This document shows positions 25,259 through 33,756 of a stretch of DNA of 64,000 nucleotides, piece after piece. A model generated the notes under the pieces. That model worked only from the letters and a program-made list of their open reading frames with translations, was not told where the DNA came from and did no database searches. Each line of letters begins with the position of its first letter. The first letter of the stretch is position 1. Origin of the DNA: Roseburia sp. (GTDB lineage: Bacteria > Bacillota > Clostridia > Lachnospirales > Lachnospiraceae). The DNA lies in NCBI GenBank assembly GCA_023664265.1, contig JAMPFV010000001.1, positions 16,598 through 80,597 of the forward strand, in the 5' to 3' direction. The translations under genes and the position numbers were made by a program.

Positions 25259-26487
25259 ACAGATTTTTGGAAATATTGGAATGGATTCATGCGACGCTTA
25301 TTTTCTCGCTGTTTATTCCGCTTGTCTACGCGCTCTGTTCGCTCACCGCGCCGGAGGGGACGGCGGTATTCTATATGAAATGCCTGCTGATCGCGGTGCC
25401 TGTGGTGGTTACGGGAGTCGCGGTAAAGCGCGTGCGGACGTTGGGGGGGTATATCCTTGTCAGCGCGGGACTGCTTGCGGCGGTCTACGGGCTGACAGTC
25501 GGTGTGCCGCTGCTTGTGGGGGAGCGGGACTTTGCGGGAATGCCCGCGGTCTGCTATCGCGTCGGTATGCTTGTGGAGACGGTTGTCCTCGTGGGGATAC
25601 GCCTTGCGGACAGGATAAGGCGTCAGCGGTTTCTCAGCAGGCGGGAGATGAACCCCTTTGAGCTGAATAAGGACAGCTTTCTAAACAGGCCGTCGATGGG
25701 AAACGGGTATTTTATTGTCATGTACATTGTCGGCATTTTCTTTAATGCAAAGCTTCTGTGTGATACCGCCCTTTTCTGTGCGGTTGTCTATCTGTTCTTG
25801 GCGTTGGCGTACACCTTTTTCGGGACTACGGAGCAGTATCTGACGCTCAACAGGCGGACGAAGGGCATTCCCAGGAGGCGTCTCTACGCGGTGAGCGGCG
25901 GGATGCTGTGTCTGTACGCGGCGCTTCTGCTTGCGGCGGCGGTGCCGTCCTTTCTGATGGCGGACGCAAGGCGGTACACGGATGTGCGGGAGTGGTTCGG
26001 GGACGTGCCGCTGGTGCCGTCGGCCTATGAGAGCAGCATGGAATTTCAGGCGCCCACTGCCGATATGGGCGGGCTGCCGGAGCTGCTTGCGGAGAGCATG
26101 GGGGAGGCGCCGGAGCCGTCGAAGTTCTGGGATGCGCTGTTTTGGGTGTTGGGAATTGCGGGCGTGGTCATCCTTGTCTGGGGGATTGTGATGGCGATTA
26201 AACGGATATTTGAGGACTTTCGCAAGGAGCTTGACGACAACGGGGATAAGGTCGAGGATTTGGAGAAGAGAAAAAGTGACAAGAGTGTCACATTGACGGC
26301 GCGCGAGCAGGACAGTGAGACAGTGAAAATCAAGCGGCTGTATAAGCGGACCATCCGAAAGCACCGCAAGGAGCGGCCTGCGGCGTATGAGGCGCCCGTG
26401 GAGATTGAGGCCAAGGCGGGGCTTGCGGAGGATGCGGCGATGCAGACGCTTCATGTGGAGTATGAGAGGGTGCGCTATGGGAGATAG
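25255..26487 (+). CDS. Multi-spanning membrane protein of the MoxR-DUF58 operon
   Basis: A 410-residue protein with about seven or eight hydrophobic helices in residues 10-240 and one more near 300-325 (FWVLGIAGVVILVWGIVMAIKRI), followed by a long cytoplasmic tail rich in Lys, Arg and Glu. In related operons this position is taken by a transglutaminase-like or DUF4129 membrane protein; the tail near WGIVMAIKRIFEDFRK is placed like DUF4129, but no transglutaminase catalytic triad is visible. Function unknown. A palindromic repeat starts 41 bases after the stop. Confidence 0.75.
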   Translation: MNRFLEILEWIHATLIFSLFIPLVYALCSLTAPEGTAVFYMKCLLIAVPVVVTGVAVKRVRTLGGYILVSAGLLAAVYGLTVGVPLLVGERDFAGMPAVCYRVGMLVETVVLVGIRLADRIRRQRFLSRREMNPFELNKDSFLNRPSMGNGYFIVMYIVGIFFNAKLLCDTALFCAVVYLFLALAYTFFGTTEQYLTLNRRTKGIPRRRLYAVSGGMLCLYAALLLAAAVPSFLMADARRYTDVREWFGDVPLVPSAYESSMEFQAPTADMGGLPELLAESMGEAPEPSKFWDALFWVLGIAGVVILVWGIVMAIKRIFEDFRKELDDNGDKVEDLEKRKSDKSVTLTAREQDSETVKIKRLYKRTIRKHRKERPAAYEAPVEIEAKAGLAEDAAMQTLHVEYERVRYGR

Positions 26488-26527
26488 GCGGGCGGTATGT
26501 CATAGCGCATTATTTGGCTGCCGGAGT

Positions 26528-26565
26528 TTCAAGGAAACGCTGATGAAAATCAGCGTTTCCTTGAA
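26528..26565. repeat. Perfect palindrome with GAAA tetraloop (palindromic repeat family A, copy 1)
   Basis: Perfect 17-bp arms (26528-26544 and 26549-26565) enclose the loop GAAA. Core sequence is GGAAACGCTGAT. It lies exactly between two convergent genes, 41 bases after the membrane-protein stop and directly next to the stop codon of the Rpn-like gene, so it can cap both mRNAs. Related copies are at 34944, 40114, 55657 and 61628. Confidence 0.88.
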
Positions 26566-27456
26566 TTAATAATATTTCTTTACTTGTTCGGTGGAAACGC
26601 CGCTATATTCCTGATTTTTGATGACCGCCTGATAGACTGCCTCAAAATCGGGCAGAAAATCCTTGAGACTGCAGACGAGCGCCTTTAACCCAAGGTCAAG
26701 TCCCTCCTCGCGTCCTTCCTCACGGATGCCCTCAGTATAGATTTCCTCATCAAATTCCGTTATACACACATTCATCACCTCCGCTTTATGCTTGCTTAGA
26801 AATGCCGTCATAATGCCGGCTGAGATACAACTGTCAACAGCCGTGTTTACCGCCTCTTTTATGTCCATCCCTGATTTTTGGTTATCGCGGATGCGGTTGA
26901 CCAGTTCCATATATTCATACAAAGGCCTGCAGTTCTTTAACAAGTCCTCGTTTTTGCCTTTGTTGAGATTGTAGACCTTGGCGGTCCACTCGAAATCATT
27001 GTTGTCTGTCGGGTTTATAAAAGCGTCGGACAGCCGCAGCTTACTGATGGGAGCAAGCTCTTCCGCGCCGTTATAGAACACGATATACTGTGGCGTCGGT
27101 ATTCTTTGCAGCTTTTTCCCATAGATGTTTAATTTATTATTCTTAATATATTGGTTATATAAATTCCCGAAATACAGAAGTCCTCTCACAGGCATGTTGG
27201 GATTTATGGAAGACTGCTGTTCCCAGAGGGACATGTTTCCATCCAACAGGAGCGACACATCATTTTTCATCCTGATGTAAATGGCGTCGTCTATTGTCGT
27301 GATGGTGATGTCGTCAGCGTTATTGTGCGCTGTCCCATTCAATGCATTGTAGAGGGACAGAACATCCTCCTTATATTCCGCTGAACCGAATCGCAGCCTG
27401 AAAAGTCGGTCCTTGTATTTTCTGTTTACTATTATATCTGCCTTTGTTTCCGGCAT
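26566..27456 (-). CDS. Rpn-family PD-(D/E)XK nuclease-like protein
   Basis: A 296-residue protein of the Rpn (recombination-promoting nuclease)/PD-(D/E)XK family that is abundant in Lachnospiraceae. Typical marks are MPETKADIIVNRKYKDRLFRLRFG at the start, then KNDVSLLLDGNMSLWEQQSSINPNMPVR, TPQYIVFYNG, and a C-terminal coiled, acidic segment (TEGIREEGREEGLDLGLKAL). The Asp in LLLDG and Glu in LWEQQ correspond to catalytic positions. Some Rpn proteins stimulate recA-independent recombination or act in phage defence; the role here is unknown. AGAAGGAGGAAGG precedes ATG 27456. Tandem repeats lie immediately upstream. Confidence 0.85.
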   Translation of the reverse strand: MPETKADIIVNRKYKDRLFRLRFGSAEYKEDVLSLYNALNGTAHNNADDITITTIDDAIYIRMKNDVSLLLDGNMSLWEQQSSINPNMPVRGLLYFGNLYNQYIKNNKLNIYGKKLQRIPTPQYIVFYNGAEELAPISKLRLSDAFINPTDNNDFEWTAKVYNLNKGKNEDLLKNCRPLYEYMELVNRIRDNQKSGMDIKEAVNTAVDSCISAGIMTAFLSKHKAEVMNVCITEFDEEIYTEGIREEGREEGLDLGLKALVCSLKDFLPDFEAVYQAVIKNQEYSGVSTEQVKKYY

Positions 27457-27496
27457 ACCTTCCTCCTTCTTAATCGGTATAGGAAATTGCGGTAAT

Positions 27497-27832
27497 CGTA
27501 GCGGCGGTCAGGAAAGAAATTGCGACAGCGTGAAGTATTCAATCGTCGCTGCGGAGCTTGCGTTTTTTATCCGTTGGGAAGTTGCAATATAAATGTAGCG
27601 GAAGTCAGGAAAGAATTTGCAGTGCGTAATCAATGCAAGCATGACAGGCAGCGCAGGCGCGGCAAATTCTTTGAACGCAAGCTGCGGAGCTTGCATTTTT
27701 TATCCGTTGGGAAGTTGCAATAAATGTAGCGGAAGTCAGGAAAGAATTTGCAGCGCGTAATCAATGCAAGCATGACAGGCAGCGCAGGCGCGGCAAATTC
27801 TTTGAACGCAAGCTGCGGAGCTTGCGTTTTTT
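27497..27832. repeat. Tandem direct repeats of about 131 bp (2.7 copies)
   Basis: A first, degenerate copy spans 27497-27593, a full copy 27594-27724, and a third 27725-27832 that differs from the second by only a few bases. Each good copy contains an 11-bp inverted repeat (AAAGAATTTGC and GCAAATTCTTT; in copy three at 27741-27751 and 27793-27803), and ends in a hairpin with T run. The array fills the gap from 27457 to 27893 between the Rpn-like gene and the promoter of the next operon. No coding sequence was seen in it. Confidence 0.88.
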
Positions 27833-27833
27833 T
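27806..27833 (+). terminator. Intrinsic terminator ending the last tandem repeat
   Basis: Nine-bp perfect arms ACGCAAGCT and AGCTTGCGT (27806-27814 and 27819-27827) with loop GCGG, followed by T to 27833. An equivalent in copy two (27677-27683 with 27688-27694) has six T after one A. It would stop rightward transcripts before the promoter at 27894. Confidence 0.85.
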
Positions 27834-27893
27834 ACAGTATAGCAGAAATACCGCGTTTATTCAATTTAAAGTCAATGTTTTTTGGCAAATGTC

Positions 27894-27946
27894 TTGACAA
27901 AACACAAGTATTGACTATAATATAGATTAGTCTATAAAATAGACTA
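27894..27946 (+). promoter_or_regulatory. Promoter with operator for the HTH/FtsX operon
   Basis: TTGACA at 27894-27899 and TATAAT at 27916-27921 are 16 bases apart. A perfect palindrome TAGTCTAT-AAA-ATAGACTA (27928-27946) lies over the start of transcription and right before AAAGGAGG, a position that would block both transcription and translation. The winged-helix protein encoded at 28621 is the likely binder. Confidence 0.82.
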
Positions 27947-27962
27947 AAAAGGAGGAATACTT

Positions 27963-28619
27963 ATGACACAGAACATAACCGAGGCCATTGAAGAGGTCAA
28001 TCTGATTAAAAAGGTAATTGACAGAACCCAGAACGATTTTTCGAGAATAGCGGATTTCTTTGCCGCTGTCGGTGTAATAAACGCCATAACTTATTTGCTG
28101 TATGCAGTGATGTTCCAAGCTTTGAGCAGAATGGAGCAGGTGGGGTATTCCCTTTGGATGATTTTCAGGAGGCTGAACTACGTTGCGATTGTCGGGTATA
28201 TTGTACTGTTTTTGATTTACCGCGGCAAATTAAAACGACGCAACAACGATTTGAGCCTGAGCCTGATCAATATCTGGGGTGTCCTTCTGATTGGAGGGGA
28301 GGCATTCCGAATGCTTTTCTCCATCCTGAACTTTGAACAGCGGGACGTATATTTCTATCAAAGGACGCTGACCTTTGTATTTCCGATTATCGGCTGCTTT
28401 GTTTTGGGCTTTATCATACAGGACAGCCTGATACGGTGGGTGACGGCTGCGGTTGTGGCGTTATATGTGGTTTTGGCGGGAACGGGTCTTGAAATCTGCG
28501 TGGGCCGTCTGCATGGAAACAATGTCAATATAGGCTTGGATATGCTCTTGACAGCCGCGGTGATGTCCGTGGGAATGATAGCGCTCGGAATTTATCTGAG
28601 GGGAAAGGGAGAGCGATAA
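27963..28619 (+). CDS. Membrane protein of unknown function
   Basis: A 218-residue protein with about six hydrophobic helices after a short soluble start (MTQNITEAIEEVNLIKKVIDRTQNDF). No transporter signature was recognised. AAAGGAGG precedes ATG 27963. It leads an operon with a winged-helix regulator (1-base gap), an FtsX-type permease and an ABC ATPase. The small N-terminal helical domain may contact the regulator or the ABC subunits; this is inference. Confidence 0.72.
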   Translation: MTQNITEAIEEVNLIKKVIDRTQNDFSRIADFFAAVGVINAITYLLYAVMFQALSRMEQVGYSLWMIFRRLNYVAIVGYIVLFLIYRGKLKRRNNDLSLSLINIWGVLLIGGEAFRMLFSILNFEQRDVYFYQRTLTFVFPIIGCFVLGFIIQDSLIRWVTAAVVALYVVLAGTGLEICVGRLHGNNVNIGLDMLLTAAVMSVGMIALGIYLRGKGER

Positions 28620-28620
28620 C

Positions 28621-28914
28621 GTGGATATTTCTTCGATGCCGGAGGTATTTGGCAATAAATTGAGGCTTTCCGTCATATCGGCGCTGGTTACGGGAGAGAA
28701 AAATTTTATGGAGTTAAAAAAATATACGGATGCGACATCGGGCAATCTGGGCGCACAGCTTACGAAACTGGAGGAATGGGGCTATATTACATGCAGAAAA
28801 GAATTTGTCAACAAAAAGCCGCAGAGCTCGTACAGACTGACGGAGACGGGGATTGCCAATTTTAAGGGATATGTGGAAATGCTTGAAAAGCTGTTGAAAA
28901 ACATAGAGCAGTAG
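28621..28914 (+). CDS. Winged-helix regulator, HTH_34 type
   Basis: A 97-residue regulator starting at GTG 28621. The sequence VFGNKLRLSVISALVTGEKNFMELKKYTDATSGNLGAQLTKLEEWGYI is typical of the short HTH_34 winged-helix family (ArsR/MarR relatives), with a wing at FVNKKPQSSYRLTETG. These regulators commonly sit in operons with small multi-spanning membrane proteins and ABC transporters, as here. The palindrome TAGTCTAT-AAA-ATAGACTA at 27928-27946 is its most likely target, so the operon is probably autoregulated. Confidence 0.85.
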   Translation: MDISSMPEVFGNKLRLSVISALVTGEKNFMELKKYTDATSGNLGAQLTKLEEWGYITCRKEFVNKKPQSSYRLTETGIANFKGYVEMLEKLLKNIEQ

Positions 28915-28925
28915 GAGGGCGCGGT

Positions 28926-30731
28926 ATGCTGGTGAGACTGGTCTACAAAAATACAGACAGGAGAAATGTGCTGCTCTATGCGTTCAGCATTATTCTGTCC
29001 GTTGCGTTGGAGCTGTTTTTAAGGGCGGCTCTCGCGATAAATGGCAGATATGGACTGAATGAAAAGGCGGGGAATCTGGGCTGGATTTGCATGTCGCTTT
29101 TCCTGATTGCGGGGGCGGTATCGGTGTTTTTCGTGCTTTATGCGACGGGGCATTATGTCAGAACCAAAAACAGGGATTACAGTCTTTTGCTGATGTTGGG
29201 GAGCAGCAGGAAATTCCTATTCCGATTTTGGGCCGTGGAGTTTGCGCTGATTTACGCCTTTTCTTTGATGGTGGGAATGCTGGCGGGAGGGACGCTTTCT
29301 GCATTGCTTTTTGGCGTTCTTGCGCTGTCTCGATATGAGGTAGTATTCTCATGGGCGGACACGCTGCAAGTGCTCGGGGATGTGGTGAGGGTCAATCTGA
29401 TATTGTTTTCGGCAGAGCTTCCGCTGATACTGTTGTATTTTGGCAAAAGGGATTTGTCGGGAATGCAGCGCAGGGAAGTGAAAAGAGAGCGGCGGCATGA
29501 CAGGACATGGTTTTTGGCGGTCGGAGGCGTCGTTTTGGTTTCTGGTGCGATGCGTCTGCTCCGACAGGAAAATTTCCTGTATCATTTTGTCAGTATAACT
29601 GTATGCTTGGCGGGGGTATATCTTTTGATGTCCTTTGGCGGAAGTCTGATATTGCTGATTTTGAAGTGTTTTAAGAATTTTTATTATACCCACATGCTCG
29701 CTTTAAATATGTTTTATTACAGATTTAAAAGCAATTGCAGACTGCTGTTTCTTATGCTTGTGTTGGATTTTGTGATTTTGTTTTTTACGGGGGCTGCTGT
29801 CATTTCGCAGATGCCGGAGGATGTGGACAGCGCGGAATATCCCTATGGATTTGTGGCGGTGGTGCGGGATGATGAATTGGCGGGGCTGCCAAAGGAGCTG
29901 ACCGGCGAAAGCAGTGTGGCGGCGGTCAGGGGATATGCGGACAAAAGGGATATAAATGTGGCGGATAAAGGATATTTCTGCATATCGGACAGGGAATACC
30001 GTTGGCTGACGGACAGAGATATTCATCTGGCTGAGGGGACGGCGTTACTGATAAATGAAGCGACCGCGGCGGTGGCGGAGTGTCCGGAGCGGATATATTT
30101 GAGCGAAGAGGAATTTCTTGCCGTTACAGAGGTGCGCAATGAGATTATTTTTGGGACGGAGAAGCCCGATGCCCTGCGGGAATTTGTGGTGCTGCCGGAG
30201 ATGGTGATTGCAGACAGTCACGTTGGCGGGTATCATGTTATCGCAAAAAAGGGAAGTATGCAGCGGGAATTTGAGCAGTATGGAAATTGTTTTCAGGGAA
30301 AAGACGCAGCCGTATTTTGGCGGTGTGCATTTTTGCGAAAAGCAAAGGAGCATATGGATTTTGTGAAAATTATCAGTATTTTTACAGGGGGCTTTTGCCT
30401 TTTGTCATGCTTTGGAATTTTTGCGCTGAAAATGCAGGGAGATTTGCCGGTTCTGAAACAGAGGTATGGACTGCTGTACCACATCGGAATGTCGGAGCAA
30501 TCCGTCCGCAGAGCGATGGCCGCGGAGTATCGGCGGATATTGGCGCTGCCGATTGTGATTTCCATTGTGTTGTCGGGAGTGTACATGCTTGCGCAGATGG
30601 ACGGGGGCGGGACGTTCGTCAAAGAGTTTGTCGGCCGATATATTCCGTTTCAACTGTTGCTTGTATGTTTGAATGCGATGTATTTTCACCGGATAAAGAG
30701 GCGGATATGCAGAGAGGAGTGTGCAGGGTGA
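28926..30731 (+). CDS. FtsX-type ABC transporter permease
   Basis: A 601-residue permease of the FtsX/MacB kind with roughly eight to ten hydrophobic helices. SLLLMLGSSRKFLFRFWAVEFALIYAFSLMVGMLAGG is a typical FtsX-domain segment, and a large soluble loop (about residues 300-480) faces the outside, as in BceB-type peptide-resistance permeases. GGAGG at 28914-28918 is in front of ATG 28926. The stop overlaps the ATPase start (GTGA at 30728-30731). No two-component system lies next to this pair, unlike the second module at 37-40 kb, so the HTH_34 regulator probably controls it. Confidence 0.82.
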   Translation: MLVRLVYKNTDRRNVLLYAFSIILSVALELFLRAALAINGRYGLNEKAGNLGWICMSLFLIAGAVSVFFVLYATGHYVRTKNRDYSLLLMLGSSRKFLFRFWAVEFALIYAFSLMVGMLAGGTLSALLFGVLALSRYEVVFSWADTLQVLGDVVRVNLILFSAELPLILLYFGKRDLSGMQRREVKRERRHDRTWFLAVGGVVLVSGAMRLLRQENFLYHFVSITVCLAGVYLLMSFGGSLILLILKCFKNFYYTHMLALNMFYYRFKSNCRLLFLMLVLDFVILFFTGAAVISQMPEDVDSAEYPYGFVAVVRDDELAGLPKELTGESSVAAVRGYADKRDINVADKGYFCISDREYRWLTDRDIHLAEGTALLINEATAAVAECPERIYLSEEEFLAVTEVRNEIIFGTEKPDALREFVVLPEMVIADSHVGGYHVIAKKGSMQREFEQYGNCFQGKDAAVFWRCAFLRKAKEHMDFVKIISIFTGGFCLLSCFGIFALKMQGDLPVLKQRYGLLYHIGMSEQSVRRAMAAEYRRILALPIVISIVLSGVYMLAQMDGGGTFVKEFVGRYIPFQLLLVCLNAMYFHRIKRRICREECAG

Positions 30732-31516
30732 GTCTGGTAAGGATAAGCGGAGTAAGGAAAAGCTATAACCGGTCCATCGTGGGCAGAATGTCCGGAGACA
30801 GGGAGTATCCTGTTTTAAAGGGGATTGATTTCAAGGTAGAGCGGGAGGATTTTACGGGAATTATGGGGCGCTCGGGATGCGGGAAAACGACGCTGCTGAA
30901 AATAATCGGGATGATAGACAGGCCGACGAAAGGGAAGGTCTGTTATGATGAGACGGATGTACGGCGGCTCAAGTCGGAGGAACTGGCCGCGCTTCGGCGA
31001 AACAGGATTGGCTTTGTGTTTCAGGAGTTTAATTTGATGAACAATTTGTCCGTGGAGGAAAACATCATGCTGCCGATGGTGCTGAACCATACGGGCTATC
31101 GGGTGATGCGGGCAGAGGTTGACAGGAATGCGGACTTTTTGGAAATATCGGGACTCTTGAAGAAGTATCCCTATGAGCTCTCGGGCGGGGAGCAGCAACG
31201 GGTGGCGATTGCCAGAGCCTTATCCAACAATCCCGATGTGCTTCTGGCGGACGAGCCGACGGGCAATCTGGATATGGCCTCGGCGGTAAATATCATGGAG
31301 TGGTTCAGGCGAATCAATCTTGAGAATCACAAGGCAATCGTGCTGGTGACACATGACCCGCTGGTCGCGAGCTATTGTAAGAAAATATTGTTTCTGGCAG
31401 ACGGCGTTATCGAGGACGCTTACGAGAGCGGCGGCGACCGGAGCGCATTCTATGAGCGGATATACCGCAGTATGCAACGCGAAGCGGGCGAAAAAATCAA
31501 CAAAAAATTTTCTTGA
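30728..31516 (+). CDS. ABC transporter ATP-binding protein (LolD/MacB type)
   Basis: A 262-residue ATPase. GTG 30728 overlaps the permease stop and has GGAG at 30716-30719; an in-frame ATG at 30707 has none. Walker A is GRSGCGKTT, Q-loop FVFQEFNLM, signature LSGGEQQRVAIARAL, Walker B VLLADEPTGNLD, and the switch His is in VLVTHDPL. It energises the FtsX-type permease next to it. A promoter for the following MATE gene overlaps its last bases. Confidence 0.92.
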   Translation: MSLVRISGVRKSYNRSIVGRMSGDREYPVLKGIDFKVEREDFTGIMGRSGCGKTTLLKIIGMIDRPTKGKVCYDETDVRRLKSEELAALRRNRIGFVFQEFNLMNNLSVEENIMLPMVLNHTGYRVMRAEVDRNADFLEISGLLKKYPYELSGGEQQRVAIARALSNNPDVLLADEPTGNLDMASAVNIMEWFRRINLENHKAIVLVTHDPLVASYCKKILFLADGVIEDAYESGGDRSAFYERIYRSMQREAGEKINKKFS

Positions 31517-31541
31517 CTTTTTAAAATTCACACGATAGAAT
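31513..31541 (+). promoter_or_regulatory. Promoter of the MATE-kinase gene
   Basis: TTGACT at 31513-31518 and TAGAAT at 31536-31541 are separated by 17 bases. The -35 box overlaps the stop codon of the upstream ATPase gene. The start of transcription would be near 31548, leaving a leader of about 205 bases before the ATG. Confidence 0.6.
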
Positions 31542-31573
31542 AATCGAGAATTAAATGAGCGGAAATACCTAAC

Positions 31574-31668
31574 GACACATGTGGCGCTTTGCGCGTAAAT
31601 CTGATTACGGGACAAAGGAGTGCATGTGTCTTTTTATCGGCACATGTGGTTTGCATGCGCCGTTTTTG
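31574..31668 (+). promoter_or_regulatory. Leader with two consecutive intrinsic terminators
   Basis: The first hairpin pairs GACACATG (31574-31581) with CATGTGTC (31623-31630) and is followed by five T; its loop holds a GCGC-TTT-GCGC hairpin. The second pairs CGGCACATG (31638-31646) with CATGCGCCG (31654-31662, one mismatch) and is followed by five T. Because all arms share the ACATG core, alternative pairings exclude each other. A small frame with a strong ribosome site (AAAGGAG at 31614-31620, ATG 31624) runs through the second hairpin. This is the layout of ribosome-dependent attenuators of resistance genes. Confidence 0.65.
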
Positions 31669-31767
31669 ATTCACAGGGTCTTTGGCAGTGGAAATACGAA
31701 CAAAATCAGACTGTCGCGCCTGTATCGGAGTTCCGCAAATGAAGGAGGAAATTATGGAAACGAGTAA
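31624..31767 (+). CDS. Possible leader peptide upstream of the MATE gene
   Basis: A 47-codon frame starting at ATG 31624 with an ideal AAAGGAG ribosome site at 31614-31620. The peptide begins MCLFIGTCGLHAPF and its frame overlaps the MATE start by 14 bases. It reads through the second leader terminator, so translation would decide which hairpin forms. A longer version of the frame, from ATG 31579, lacks a ribosome site. Only the beginning of the peptide may matter. Not supported by homology that I can confirm. Confidence 0.4.
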   Translation: MCLFIGTCGLHAPFLIHRVFGSGNTNKIRLSRLYRSSANEGGNYGNE

Positions 31768-33733
31768 TTATCTTGGAACAGAGAGGATAGGGAAGCTTCT
31801 TACAAAATTCTGCATTCCCTGTATTGCATCGCTGATCATCTCATGCCTGTACAACATTGTGGACCAGATTTTTGTCGGAAACGGCATAGGCTATTTGGGA
31901 AACGCGGCGACGGGCGTCATTTTCCCGATTACCGTTATAGGCTGGGGAATGTCCCTGTTTTTCGGCGACGGCGCGGCGGCGTATTTGAGCGTGGCGCAGG
32001 GCAGAAATGAGACGAAAACCGTGCACAGAGGCATTGGAAACAGTATTCTTTTTTCCTTTCTCTCTGGCGTGGTGATCATTTTAATCAGCTATTTATGGGG
32101 AGACGGGCTGCTCCGCCTGATCGGCGCTACGGATGCGACGATTGCCCTCGCGCATGACTATGGGAAAATCATCTATATTATGATGCCGCTGGCCATGACG
32201 CAGAACACATTGGCGTCCATTATCCGCGCGGACGGGAGCCCCCGCTATGCGATGGGTGCGATGCTTGTGGGCGCTCTGATTAACATTGTGGGAGACCCGC
32301 TGGCAATTTTTGTGCTGGATTTGGGGATTAAGGGAGCCGCTTATGCGACCATCTTGGGGCAGTTCGTCAGCTTCCTGATTTGCGCTGCCTACCTGCTGAG
32401 GAGCAAGACCTTCCGGCTGCGGGCGGAAAGCTTCCGGATCGACATAAAACAGCTCAAGCAGATTATGGCGCTGGGAACCTCCAGCCTTCTGACACAACTG
32501 TCAATTGTAGTCATCACGGTGGTAAACAATATCCTGCTTGTAAAATACGGGGCGGCTTCGGTCTATGGGGCGGATATTCCGCTGGCGGCGTTTGTCGTTA
32601 TTATGAAGCTGTTTCAGATTGTGCTGAATATCGCAATCGGTATTGCCGCGGGCGCACAGCCGATAGTGGGCTATAATTACGGCGCACAAAAGCTCGACCG
32701 CGTGCGGGAGCTTTTAAAGGCTGTCATAAAATGGACGGCGATTGTCGGCGTTGTATGCATGTTCCTGTTTGAGGTATTCCCCAATGCGTTTATCCGCCTG
32801 TTTGGTTCGGACGGAGAGCTGTATATGGAATTTGCGGTGCACTGCCTGCGGATTTATCTGCTGTTAATCTTATTTACCTGTGTGCAGAAGGTCTGCGCCA
32901 TCTTTTTACAGTCCATCGGACGGGCGCAGGCAGCCGCTCCCCTTGCGATTTTGAGGGATTTGTTGCTAATTGTTTTTTCCATTCTTATGCCGATATTTCT
33001 CGGTGTGACCGGTATTTTCTGGGCGGCGCCCATCGCGGATGTAATCGCAATGCTGATTACGGCGGTGGTCATGCTCAGACTGTGGCGGGAGCTTCAGGCG
33101 GCGCCGCAGACGGAAGCTGTGGCGGACGGCAGTATCCGGCCGTCGAGAGCGGGCGTGATTGTCACCATTTCGAGAGAGCACGGCTCCGCGGGAAAGCGGA
33201 TTGGACAACTGCTTGCCGAGATGCTGCGGGTTTCCTGCTACTATAAAGAAGTGACGGCCTTGGCGGCGCAGGAGAGCGGGCTTGCGGCAGAGTTTATTTC
33301 CGACATCAACAAGAACTCGCCGGAGCGGTTGAAGGAGCTGTATATGAGCACGACGATTGTGCAGCAGGCCGTTGTGGCGCAGGACAAAATTATCAAGAAG
33401 ATTGCCGATAACGGCTCTTGCGTTATCGTTGGACGCGCGGCGGACTATGTGCTTCGGGAGCATTCGGATGTTGTCCGTATCTTTATCCATGCGCCGAAGG
33501 CGTACCGCATCAAGAAGGTTATGGAAATGTACGGAGATACACGGCAGCAGGCGGAGAAGAACCTTGCGCATTCGGACGCGGCGCGGGCAAACTATTATCA
33601 GTCTGTCACGGGAACGGATTGGGCGTACTCCGACAACTATGACCTGTGTATTGACAGCTCCATTGGCGAGCAGGCCTCCGCGGAGATTATTCTCGGTTAT
33701 CTTCAGAAAAAGGGGTACGCGGCAGAGATATAG
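31754..33733 (+). CDS. MATE efflux transporter fused to a cytidylate-kinase-like domain
   Basis: A 659-residue fusion. Residues 1-455 form a twelve-helix MATE transporter of the MepA-like type (TERIGKLLTKFCIPCIASLIISCLYNIVDQIFVGNGIG at the start; GAQPIVGYNYGA after helix 7). Residues about 467-655 are a P-loop domain of the cytidylate-kinase-2 family (VIVTISREHGSAGKRIGQLLAE; CVIVGRAADYVL; a LID-like region with HSDAARANYYQSVTG). ATG 31754 follows GAAGGAGG. The transporter should export cationic drugs or toxic metabolites using Na or H gradients. What the kinase-like tail phosphorylates is unknown. A clean terminator follows. Confidence 0.88.
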   Translation: METSNYLGTERIGKLLTKFCIPCIASLIISCLYNIVDQIFVGNGIGYLGNAATGVIFPITVIGWGMSLFFGDGAAAYLSVAQGRNETKTVHRGIGNSILFSFLSGVVIILISYLWGDGLLRLIGATDATIALAHDYGKIIYIMMPLAMTQNTLASIIRADGSPRYAMGAMLVGALINIVGDPLAIFVLDLGIKGAAYATILGQFVSFLICAAYLLRSKTFRLRAESFRIDIKQLKQIMALGTSSLLTQLSIVVITVVNNILLVKYGAASVYGADIPLAAFVVIMKLFQIVLNIAIGIAAGAQPIVGYNYGAQKLDRVRELLKAVIKWTAIVGVVCMFLFEVFPNAFIRLFGSDGELYMEFAVHCLRIYLLLILFTCVQKVCAIFLQSIGRAQAAAPLAILRDLLLIVFSILMPIFLGVTGIFWAAPIADVIAMLITAVVMLRLWRELQAAPQTEAVADGSIRPSRAGVIVTISREHGSAGKRIGQLLAEMLRVSCYYKEVTALAAQESGLAAEFISDINKNSPERLKELYMSTTIVQQAVVAQDKIIKKIADNGSCVIVGRAADYVLREHSDVVRIFIHAPKAYRIKKVMEMYGDTRQQAEKNLAHSDAARANYYQSVTGTDWAYSDNYDLCIDSSIGEQASAEIILGYLQKKGYAAEI

Positions 33734-33756
33734 GGAGATATATGTAGACATTCAGG

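Noticed and set aside
27497..27832. Direct repeats as possible CRISPR or IS ends
   Set aside because: Repeats are about 131 bp, contiguous, contain terminators, and no transposase or cas gene is near.
30287..30727. Upstream extension of the ABC ATPase frame
   Set aside because: It is a shadow of the FtsX-type permease; GTG 30728 with ribosome site fits the ATPase start.
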